Assembly: GCA_945981915.1 (NCBI GenBank)
Contig: CAMFRJ010000115.1
Coordinates: 1-5,297, forward strand
Reading direction: 5' to 3'
Source of the DNA: an uncultured Erysipelotrichaceae bacterium
GTDB lineage: Bacteria > Bacillota_I > Bacilli_A > Erysipelotrichales > Coprobacillaceae
DNA length: 5,297 nucleotides
Part shown: positions 1 to 4,447 of the stretch, in pieces
Layout: the number at the start of each line of letters is the position of its first letter
How positions within the stretch are numbered: position 1 is the first letter of the stretch
Position numbers and translations under genes: made by a program
The notes under the pieces: model-generated
The model's input: the letters and a program-made list of their open reading frames with translations, nothing else
Databases searched by the model: none
Told to the model about the DNA's origin: nothing

Positions 1-63
1 GTATTATATGGATTCTATGATGAAAAAGTCAACTTAATTATGAAAATAAAAAAAGATTCTTAA
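1..63 (+). CDS. C-terminal end of an unidentified rightward gene (partial)
   Basis: Frame 1 is open from the first base to a TAA at 61-63, giving about 20 residues that end in IMKIKKDS. The other two forward frames stop earlier, at about 16-18 and 35-37. The stop falls inside the hairpin at 53-72, which also carries the degV stop from the other strand. This is the arrangement expected of two converging genes sharing a terminator. Twenty residues are too few to name a family, and an open stretch this short can occur by chance, so this is a tentative call resting on context. Confidence 0.4.
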   Translation, partial: VLYGFYDEKVNLIMKIKKDS

Positions 64-72
64 AAGAATCTT
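44..72. terminator. Hairpin terminator shared by degV and the upstream gene
   Basis: AAGATTCTT (53-61) and AAGAATCTT (64-72) form a perfect 9-bp inverted repeat; as RNA this is about 8 bp with a TAAA loop. Read leftward, for degV, the stem runs into TTTTTTTATTTT (54 down to 44), a good intrinsic terminator. Read rightward, the following T-tract is weaker (ATAATTTTTG). The degV stop codon and the putative upstream stop both lie within the stem. Confidence 0.7.
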
Positions 73-928
73 ATAATTTTTGACTTGCTGCAATTGCTAA
101 AGAATGAGGTCCAATATGACAAGAAACGCTTAATGATAAAGGATCACAGATGATTTGTGCATCAGGATAGATTTCTTCGAGTTCTTTTTTAAACTCTAAG
201 GCAGCTTCTCTATCATAAGTATAAGCAACATCAATATAAACATTATGATAATCACCACCAAAACGTTCTTGAATATCTTTGGCGATAGCATCTTTCATAA
301 TTTGCTTTCCTTTATTCATTGTTCTTGTTTTCGTAAATGTATCCAATTTTTCTCCTTGAATTGTTAAAACAGGTTTGATTTTTAACATTCCACCTAATAA
401 AGCAACTGCTGGAGTAATACGTCCACCTTTTTTCAAATACTCTAGCGTATTCACTGTAATATAAATTGAAGAATTCAATTTATTATTTAATAATATCTCT
501 TTAATTTCTTTGGCAGATTTTCCTTCATCAGCCAATCTCTTTGCATCAAAAACATCACGCTTTTGTGTAACTGAAATACGTTGATTATCAACAACTTCTA
601 CTTTTCCATCATATTCTTGTGCTAACATTAAAGCTGTTTGACATGATCCACTTAAACCACTAGACATTGGTATATGAACGATTTCATCATAATTTTTTAA
701 TACTTCATCCCATAATTTACTGACATCACCAACAACTGGCTGAGAAGTAAAAACTTCTGCATTATTCATTAATTTTTCATAAAATTCTTCTTGTGTAAGA
801 TTTATATCTTCATAATATGAATCTCCGTTTATTGTAAAAGGCATTGGTAATACAAAAATTCCTAATTCTTGAGCTTCATCTTGATGAATACCAGAATTAC
901 TATCTGTAACGATTGCTACTTTAGACAT
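71..928 (-). CDS. DegV family fatty-acid-binding protein (FakB-like)
   Basis: This 285-aa protein has full DegV-family length. In the better studied FakB members, a soluble cytosolic protein binds a free fatty acid and presents it to the kinase FakA, which makes acyl-phosphate for phospholipid synthesis. Visible landmarks are the N-terminal VTDSNSGI (7-14), the TSQP motif (61-64), the SSGLSGS loop (89-95) with Ser93, LKKGGRI near 165-170, and a C-terminal HIGPH (271-275). Thr61, Ser93 and the C-terminal His occupy the positions expected to hold the fatty-acid carboxylate. The region after VVDNQ (112-116) reads RISVTQKRD, where many DegV proteins have a Gly-rich SxGxG turn, so this may be a distinct subfamily. 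The start has an AGGAGT ribosome site (940-935) about 6-7 nt upstream. It is divergent from trxA. No fakA-like gene is in the window, so the ligand and partner are inferred from the family. Confidence 0.93.
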   Translation of the reverse strand: MSKVAIVTDSNSGIHQDEAQELGIFVLPMPFTINGDSYYEDINLTQEEFYEKLMNNAEVFTSQPVVGDVSKLWDEVLKNYDEIVHIPMSSGLSGSCQTALMLAQEYDGKVEVVDNQRISVTQKRDVFDAKRLADEGKSAKEIKEILLNNKLNSSIYITVNTLEYLKKGGRITPAVALLGGMLKIKPVLTIQGEKLDTFTKTRTMNKGKQIMKDAIAKDIQERFGGDYHNVYIDVAYTYDREAALEFKKELEEIYPDAQIICDPLSLSVSCHIGPHSLAIAASQKL

Positions 929-971
929 ATTATCACTCCTATCTCATTTCTAATACATAACTGACAAAAAC

Positions 972-1000
972 ATCATAACAGTAATAGTTATAAAATTCAA
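972..1000 (-). promoter_or_regulatory. Candidate sigma-A promoter of the DegV gene
   Basis: Reading leftward, TTGAAT (1000-995) is followed by a 17-nt spacer and TATGAT (977-972), with an upstream TG that makes an extended -10 (TGTTATGAT). Transcription would start near 965, leaving a leader of roughly 37 nt that includes the ribosome site. The match in both boxes and spacing is good, but it was found by eye only. Confidence 0.55.
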
Positions 1001-1017
1001 ATAATTAAGCATTTAAC

Positions 1018-1045
1018 TTGTAAAATTTTTTTGTTTCGTCATAAT
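1018..1045 (+). promoter_or_regulatory. Candidate promoter of the thioredoxin gene
   Basis: TTGTAA (1018-1023), a 16-nt spacer and CATAAT (1040-1045) resemble sigma-A boxes. The predicted start near 1052 would leave only about 11 nt before the ATG, overlapping the ribosome site. This is short, so the true promoter may lie further upstream in the 130-nt divergent gap. Confidence 0.35.
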
Positions 1046-1062
1046 ATAGTTGAGGTGATTTT

Positions 1063-1368
1063 ATGAAAATAATAAATAAACAGAACTTTGATGAAATAAC
1101 ATCAAAAGGTGTTGTATTAGTGGATTTTTTTGCAAACTGGTGTGGCCCATGCAAAATGTTGGCACCTGTTTTAGAAGATGTTGCTACAACAATGCCTCAT
1201 GTTACTTTTGTAAAAGTAGATGTTGATCAAGAACCTGGACTTGCAGGAAGATATGGAATTCAAGCAATTCCTAATCTGGTCATTTTTAAAGATGGGCAAG
1301 CAGTCGATCAAATTACAGGTTTTGTAGGAAAAGATGTTATTGTTGATAAGTTGAATAAATTATTATAA
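1063..1368 (+). CDS. trxA: Thioredoxin
   Basis: This 101-aa single-domain thioredoxin is slightly shorter than the 105-109 residues usual for TrxA. It is a cytosolic protein-disulfide reductase recycled by thioredoxin reductase, which is not in this window. The active site is W26-C27-G28-P29-C30-K31. The buried Asp of VDFFANW is D21 and the cis-proline of AIPN is P70, opposite the active site. The fold order is complete: the beta strand VVLVDFFA, the CGPC helix, the strand VTFVKVDVD (47-55), the helix around EPGLAGRYGI, the strand LVIFKDG, and the C-terminal helix. There is no signal peptide. The ATG has GAGGTGA (1052-1058) about 4 nt upstream. It is followed directly by a hairpin terminator and then a HAD phosphatase gene on the same strand. 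The choice of trxA over a paralogue name rests on the canonical WCGPC motif. Confidence 0.95.
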   Translation: MKIINKQNFDEITSKGVVLVDFFANWCGPCKMLAPVLEDVATTMPHVTFVKVDVDQEPGLAGRYGIQAIPNLVIFKDGQAVDQITGFVGKDVIVDKLNKLL

Positions 1369-1393
1369 AAATAGGCAATTTGCCTATTTTTTT
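1369..1393 (+). terminator. Short intrinsic terminator after trxA
   Basis: The bases 1369-1377 pair with 1381-1389 (AAAATAGGCA-type arm against TGCCTATTTT) in a 9-bp stem with a 3-nt loop, followed by a run of T to 1393. Only three G-C pairs hold the stem, so it may be leaky. The next gene's ribosome site begins 7 nt after the T-tract. Confidence 0.7.
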
Positions 1394-1399
1394 AGAAAG

Positions 1400-1405
1400 A
1401 AGGAG
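1400..1405 (+). promoter_or_regulatory. Ribosome binding site that fixes the HAD gene start
   Basis: AAGGAG lies immediately before two tandem ATGs (1407 and 1410). The second leaves 4 nt of spacing and the first only 1 nt, so 1410 is preferred. An in-frame TTG at 1380 would extend the protein by ten residues, but it sits in the loop of the trxA terminator and has no ribosome site. Confidence 0.7.
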
Positions 1406-1409
1406 AATG

Positions 1410-2009
1410 ATGATAAAAAATATTGTTTTGGATATGGGAAATGTTTGTTGTCGTTGGGATGTAAATTATATTGCATCTTGTCTAAGTACCGATCAAGAAG
1501 AAAAGCAATGGTTGATCCAACATGTTTTTCAGTCACAACAATGGCAAGAGCTTGATCAGGGGCTTATTAGTATTGAAGAAGCTCAGCAACAGTTGTCACA
1601 CAGTTATCCTCAATTTCATTATCTCATCGAAAGAGCATTATGTCATTGGTTTGATTATTTTGATCAATTTGATGAGATGGAAGAGTGTATCATTGAATTA
1701 AAGAATAAAGGTTATCATATTTATCTTTTATCCAACTGTTCGTTGCAATTTTATCAATATTATCAAAAGAAATCCATTTTTCATCATTTTGATGGGTATT
1801 ATATTTCAGCTAAATATCAATTATTAAAACCTTCAAAAGATATTTATCTTCATTTTTTAGATCATTTTCATTTAAATGGTGAAGAATGCCTCTTTGTTGA
1901 TGATATGAAGATCAATGTTGAAGGGGCAAAACGTGTGGGTATGTCAGGTATCGTTTATGATGGAAAAATTGATGAACTGAAAGACAAAATCAAGAAATTA
2001 AGTCAATAA
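1410..2009 (+). CDS. HAD-superfamily (IA, YihX-like) phosphatase
   Basis: This 199-aa protein is a haloacid-dehalogenase hydrolase of the size and motif set of the YihX group, whose E. coli member dephosphorylates glucose-1-phosphate. Motif I is IVLDMGNV, with nucleophile D8. The usual second Asp is Gly10, as is normal in the DLGNV/DLGGV group. Motif II is LLSNCS (S108-N109), motif III is K140 in LLKPSKDIY, and motif IV is FVDDMKINVEGAK (D164, D165). A helical cap lies between motifs I and II (about 15-85), typical of a C1 cap. The protein is cytosolic with no signal or membrane segment. It has an unusual number of Cys (13, 14, 24, 78, 93, 110, 160), two of them right beside motif I. The gene lies 41 nt after trxA across the terminator at 1369-1393, with no room for its own promoter after that terminator, so expression probably comes by read-through or from inside trxA. 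No terminator is seen after it. The substrate cannot be told from sequence. Confidence 0.87.
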   Translation: MIKNIVLDMGNVCCRWDVNYIASCLSTDQEEKQWLIQHVFQSQQWQELDQGLISIEEAQQQLSHSYPQFHYLIERALCHWFDYFDQFDEMEECIIELKNKGYHIYLLSNCSLQFYQYYQKKSIFHHFDGYYISAKYQLLKPSKDIYLHFLDHFHLNGEECLFVDDMKINVEGAKRVGMSGIVYDGKIDELKDKIKKLSQ

Positions 2010-2044
2010 ATACCATACTTTTCCTATTATCTTTTTTTGTGTTG

Positions 2045-2053
2045 TGATAGAAT
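2045..2053 (+). promoter_or_regulatory. Candidate extended -10 promoter of the L,D-transpeptidase gene
   Basis: TGATAGAAT is a TGn extended -10 with 5 of 6 matches to TATAAT. I see no convincing -35 at the right distance; the upstream sequence is a T-rich stretch (2031-2038), which an extended -10 promoter can tolerate. The start would be near 2060, giving a leader of about 24 nt. Confidence 0.45.
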
Positions 2054-2072
2054 GTAGTGGAAAATATGAAAT

Positions 2073-2079
2073 GGGGGAG
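2073..2079 (+). promoter_or_regulatory. Ribosome binding site that fixes the L,D-transpeptidase start
   Basis: GGGGGAG ends 4 nt before ATG 2084. The alternative in-frame starts, GTG 2057 and ATG 2066, lie at or before this site and have no purine-rich site of their own. ATG 2084 also gives the expected N-terminus: a short Lys-rich cytoplasmic tail before the membrane segment. Confidence 0.7.
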
Positions 2080-2083
2080 ATTT

Positions 2084-3523
2084 ATGGCAAAGAAAAAGAG
2101 TCAATCGTTTCATTTGAAGAATAAGAGATCGCTTCTTGTTTTAGGATGTATCATTTTAACAGTACTCGTTGTTTATCTTGCAGGTGTTCTTTATTATCAA
2201 GATAAATTTTTAAACCATACATATATTAATGGACATGATGTAGGAAATATGACACAGAGTGAAGCTAATCATGTTATGGAAACAAACATTGGTAAACAGT
2301 CTTTAACGTTAGTTTTTCGTGATGGACAAAGTGAGATCTTACAATCTTCACAATTAGGAGTTTCTTTTAATAAAGATAATTCTATCAAGAAAGTCATGGA
2401 TCAACAAAATAAATGGAGCTGGTTTTTAAACTTTTTTACAGATGAAAAAAAAGCAGTTGATGATATTGTTCATGTTGATGATGAAGGATTAAATCAAGGG
2501 ATCTTGTCTTTGCAACATGCTCAACAAGAACAACAATTGGCACCAACTGATGCATATATCAAATATGAAAATGGACAATTTTCAATAGTGAAAGAAACAT
2601 ATGGTTCTCAATTGAATATGGATCAACTTATTAAAGAAATTAAAGTGGCATTAAGTGGTGGAAAGAATAAGATGAATGTTGAAAAGATTAATGGTTATAC
2701 AACACCAAATGTCAAAGAAGATGATCAAGATCTTAAAAACAAGTGTGAAGCAGCTAATCAATATTGTCTAGCAAGTATCAGTTATCAAAGTTCTAAAGGA
2801 AAGGTTTTGACTTTAGATGGGCAGACAATGATCGATTGGTTAACAAAAAAGGAAGATGGAAGCTACATAAAAGATGATGCTGTCTTTAAAGAAAAAATAG
2901 CTGATTTTGTAACGCAAGTTGCGACTCAATTTAACACAAAAGGAGAAACAAGAACTTTTACAGGTGGAGACGGAGTTAGCCATACAGTTAGTGGTGGAAC
3001 ATACGGCGTAAGAGTTTCACAAAATGAAGAAATAGAGGCTTTGTTATCTTTAGTGAATGAAAAGAAAACAGTGACGGAAAGAGTCCCTTGTGTGACTGGT
3101 AAAGTGACAGAAGAAAACGGTGGTTTAGGCAATACTTTTATTGAAGTGAATATTACAAAGCAGCATTTATGGTATCATAAAAATGGTTCTGTGGTGATGG
3201 AAACAGATATTGTAAGTGGAACAGAAACAAAATCAGATAGATATACGCCAAGTGGGACGTATTATATTTATGCTAAACAAAGAAATCGGATCTTAAGAGG
3301 TCAAAAACAACCAGATGGAACTTATGAATATGAAACACCAGTTTCTTATTGGATGCCTTTTAATAAAGGAATTGGTTTACACGATGCAAGTTGGCGAAAG
3401 ACATTTGGGGGACAAATATATATGACGAGTGGTTCTCATGGATGTGTCAATCTGCCATCAAGTTTTGCTGCCAATCTTTATTCTCAAGTGACAGTCAATA
3501 CACCAGTTGTTGTTTATAGATAA
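2084..3523 (+). CDS. Membrane-anchored L,D-transpeptidase (PG_binding_4 plus YkuD domain)
   Basis: This 479-aa cell-wall enzyme has a short basic tail (AKKKSQSFHLKNKR), one membrane segment at about 16-38, then a long extracytoplasmic part. Residues 46-61 (TYINGHDVGNMTQSEA) match the start of the PG_binding_4 repeat often paired with this enzyme. A second such region covers roughly 220-345. The catalytic YkuD domain is about 350-479, beginning IEVNITKQHLWYHKNG. It carries GIGLHDASW (His433) and SGSHGCVNLP with His452 and nucleophile Cys454 (codon at 3443). By family, the Cys attacks the L,D bond of a tetrapeptide stem and joins it to residue 3 of a neighbouring stem, forming 3-3 cross-links; such enzymes are inhibited by carbapenems but not by most other beta-lactams. 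Three further extracytoplasmic Cys (221, 228, 336) are present. It resembles the Ldtfm architecture of enterococci. It stands alone, with a terminator directly downstream, and the HAD gene upstream has no visible terminator. Confidence 0.93.
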   Translation: MAKKKSQSFHLKNKRSLLVLGCIILTVLVVYLAGVLYYQDKFLNHTYINGHDVGNMTQSEANHVMETNIGKQSLTLVFRDGQSEILQSSQLGVSFNKDNSIKKVMDQQNKWSWFLNFFTDEKKAVDDIVHVDDEGLNQGILSLQHAQQEQQLAPTDAYIKYENGQFSIVKETYGSQLNMDQLIKEIKVALSGGKNKMNVEKINGYTTPNVKEDDQDLKNKCEAANQYCLASISYQSSKGKVLTLDGQTMIDWLTKKEDGSYIKDDAVFKEKIADFVTQVATQFNTKGETRTFTGGDGVSHTVSGGTYGVRVSQNEEIEALLSLVNEKKTVTERVPCVTGKVTEENGGLGNTFIEVNITKQHLWYHKNGSVVMETDIVSGTETKSDRYTPSGTYYIYAKQRNRILRGQKQPDGTYEYETPVSYWMPFNKGIGLHDASWRKTFGGQIYMTSGSHGCVNLPSSFAANLYSQVTVNTPVVVYR

Positions 3524-3537
3524 AACAATGAATAGAC

Positions 3538-3592
3538 AACCTTCTTGTAAAGAGCGTTCATGTTTGTAACGCGGATACAGGAGGTTTTTTTT
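3538..3592 (+). terminator. Large two-tier hairpin terminator after the L,D-transpeptidase gene
   Basis: The outer stem pairs AACCTTCTTGTA (3538-3549) with TACAGGAGGTT (3576-3586), with one bulged T and one G-T pair. An inner stem pairs GCGTT (3554-3558) with AACGC (3568-3572) around a 9-nt loop. A purine-rich internal loop (AAGA opposite GGA) separates the two. An eight-T run (3585-3592) follows. The total length, about 49 nt of hairpin, is longer than the usual intrinsic terminator. Confidence 0.75.
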
Positions 3593-3606
3593 GATAAAAA
3601 TCATGA

Positions 3607-3620
3607 GAAGACATGTCTTC
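3607..3620. repeat. Perfect 14-bp palindrome between two terminators
   Basis: GAAGACATGTCTTC is self-complementary over all 14 bases and is not extended by the flanking bases. It lies in the gap between the L,D-transpeptidase terminator and the csp terminator, where no gene or promoter is evident. It could be a protein-binding site, a small hairpin at a processed RNA end, or chance. The rest of the gap holds nothing else I recognise. Confidence 0.5.
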
Positions 3621-3639
3621 AATTTTGTTATTGTGTAAA

Positions 3640-3679
3640 ATAAAAAGAAGGGTACATTTTCATGTACTCTTCTTTTTAT
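3640..3679. terminator. Bidirectional terminator downstream of the cold shock gene
   Basis: An A-rich arm, AAAAAGAAGGGTACA (3642-3656), pairs with TGTACTCTTCTTTTT (3663-3677), with one G-T wobble and a 6-nt loop; flanking T-A and A-T pairs extend it to 3640-3679. Read leftward, for csp, it ends CTTCTTTTTATTTT, a good T-tract. Read rightward, it ends TCTTCTTTTT, so it would also stop transcription that escapes the L,D-transpeptidase terminator. Confidence 0.8.
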
Positions 3680-3688
3680 GACTCTATT

Positions 3689-3892
3689 TTATTCTTTAAC
3701 AACAACGTTTTTAGCTTGTGGACCGCGATCTGTTTCAACAACTTCATAGTCTACAGTTTGTCCTTCTTCTAATGTTTTGAATCCTTCTGCTTGGATAGCA
3801 GAAAAATGTACGAAAATATCTTTACCTTCGTCATTTGTAATGAATCCAAATCCTTTTTCAGAATTAAACCATTTTACTTTACCAACAGCCAT
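3689..3892 (-). CDS. CspA-family cold shock protein
   Basis: This 67-aa single cold-shock domain is the normal length for bacterial Csp. It is a cytosolic five-stranded OB-fold that binds single-stranded RNA and DNA, melting mRNA secondary structure and acting as a transcription antiterminator. RNP1 is K13-G-F-G-F-I18 and RNP2 is D25-I-F-V-H-F30. The surface aromatics W8, F9, F15, F17, F27, H29 and F30 that stack on nucleobases are all present, and the C-terminal half (GPQAKNVV) is typical. The start follows a very strong AAGGAGGT (3907-3900) with 7-nt spacing. It is monocistronic, with its own promoter (4062-4033), a leader of about 134 nt and its own terminator. Which Csp paralogue (cold-induced or constitutive) it is cannot be told from the protein; the long leader favours regulation at the RNA level. 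Confidence 0.96.
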   Translation of the reverse strand: MAVGKVKWFNSEKGFGFITNDEGKDIFVHFSAIQAEGFKTLEEGQTVDYEVVETDRGPQAKNVVVKE

Positions 3893-4026
3893 TAATGGTA
3901 CCTCCTTTTCAATTTACAACGGAAATACTCTATGTATAAAATCACAAATATGAGATTGAGTACATAAAGTGACATACAACTTCCTTCATATTTGCGATAA
4001 TCTAGAAAATCATATTCTACCTTTGC
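3893..4026 (-). promoter_or_regulatory. Long structured 5' leader of the cold shock gene
   Basis: The predicted transcript runs about 134 nt before the ATG. In the leader, ATCGCAAATATGA (3998-3986) can pair with TCATATTTGTGAT (3953-3941) over 13 bp with one G-U pair, enclosing about 32 nt. A second, mutually exclusive pairing, TACTC with GAGTA further downstream, is possible. Long refolding leaders are known to act as cold sensors in cspA of E. coli and in some Bacillota csp genes; that this one does so is inference. Confidence 0.5.
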
Positions 4027-4032
4027 AAGAAT

Positions 4033-4062
4033 ATTATATCACTTGAAGAAAAGCTTTGTAAA
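4033..4062 (-). promoter_or_regulatory. Promoter of the cold shock gene
   Basis: Reading leftward: TTTACA (4062-4057), an 18-nt spacer, then a perfect TATAAT (4038-4033) preceded by TGA, giving a consensus extended -10. Transcription should start near 4026. This is the strongest promoter match in the window. Confidence 0.75.
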
Positions 4063-4086
4063 CACTTTCATTTTATTTTCAAGTGA
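4039..4086. repeat. Interrupted inverted repeat in the csp / MIF-like divergent region
   Basis: TCACTTGAA (4039-4047) and TTCAAGTGA (4078-4086) are perfect 9-base inverted copies separated by 30 bases. The left copy abuts and overlaps the csp extended -10. The right copy lies 26 bases before the MIF-like ATG. The csp -35 falls between them. The layout suits a looped or paired operator, but no family motif is recognised. I see no confident promoter for the rightward MIF-like gene in this gap. Confidence 0.45.
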
Positions 4087-4112
4087 ATAAATGATAAATA
4101 GGAGGTGAAAAG

Positions 4113-4421
4113 ATGCTTTATATTTCATTAAAGACAAATTACAAATTAACATTGAAACAGGAAAATATGATTAATAGAACAACAAATGAGTTATGCCAAT
4201 TGTTTTTTAAAGATAGGGCACAAAATGTGATGATTCATATAGAAGATGATCAAATTATGTATATAAATGGAAAAGAAAGCCCATGTATGATGATTCAACT
4301 GGTTATAGATTGTCTATTGAAACAACAAAATGATCTTAAAGATGCATTAAAGAAGATGATTCATGAAATGACACGAATAAAATATGAATATATTAATGTT
4401 ATCATTGAACAAAAGCAATAA
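4113..4421 (+). CDS. MIF/tautomerase-superfamily-like protein lacking the catalytic Pro
   Basis: This 102-aa small protein has no signal or membrane segment. I recognise it by position-for-position agreement with macrophage migration inhibitory factor-type tautomerases. Counting the initiator Met, T8-N9, the spacing to K33 (the MIF active-site Lys), a DQ-I-M strand, S56-P57-C58 (Glu-Pro-Cys in MIF) and Y93-I94-N95 (the MIF Tyr-Ile-Asn) all fall at or within a few residues of their MIF places. MIF enzymes use the amino group of Pro at position 2, exposed after Met removal, as a base. Here residue 2 is Leu (codon CTT at 4116), so tautomerase activity is unlikely. The Ser-Ile-Gly substrate loop is also absent, the CxxC second Cys is Ile61, and the chain ends about 13 residues early. 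The start is secure: AGGAGGTG (4100-4107) sits 5 nt before ATG, and no alternative start yields Pro. It is divergent from csp and convergent with the esterase. The family assignment comes from remembered sequence and needs a profile search. Confidence 0.65.
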   Translation: MLYISLKTNYKLTLKQENMINRTTNELCQLFFKDRAQNVMIHIEDDQIMYINGKESPCMMIQLVIDCLLKQQNDLKDALKKMIHEMTRIKYEYINVIIEQKQ

Positions 4422-4447
4422 AAGGAACAATATTGTTCCTTTTATTG
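4416..4447. terminator. Perfect 32-bp palindromic bidirectional terminator
   Basis: The half-site CAATAAAAGGAACAAT (4416-4431) is followed by its exact reverse complement (4432-4447). As RNA it makes a long hairpin with a tight AU-rich tip, and the CCTTTTATTG ending supplies a modest T-tract in both directions. It overlaps both genes: the MIF-like stop (4419-4421) and the esterase stop (4444-4442) are mirror images, and each gene ends CAA TAA (Gln-stop). Confidence 0.8.

Noticed and set aside
1380..1409. TTG-initiated ten-residue N-terminal extension of the HAD protein
   Set aside because: The TTG is in the loop of the trxA terminator with no ribosome site; HAD motif I normally lies within the first ten residues, as it does from ATG 1410.
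1063..2009. Thioredoxin acting as a dedicated partner for the Cys-rich HAD phosphatase
   Set aside because: Adjacency and Cys count alone are weak evidence, and the HAD Cys residues show no CxxC motif; noted but not claimed.
2057..2083. GTG start extending the L,D-transpeptidase by nine residues
   Set aside because: The extension contains the GGGGGAG ribosome site of ATG 2084 and begins about where the transcript is predicted to start.
2926..3132. Leftward 68-codon open frame inside the L,D-transpeptidase gene
   Set aside because: It is antisense to a clearly coding domain, has a low-complexity Pro/Ser/Val composition and no ribosome site; it is a shadow frame.
3591..3638. A 15-codon reading frame beginning TTG (or ATG at 3603) with AGGAGG 6 nt upstream
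   Set aside because: The AGGAGG is the descending arm of the transpeptidase terminator and the start overlaps its T-tract, so the match is explained by the hairpin; the peptide has no recognisable features.
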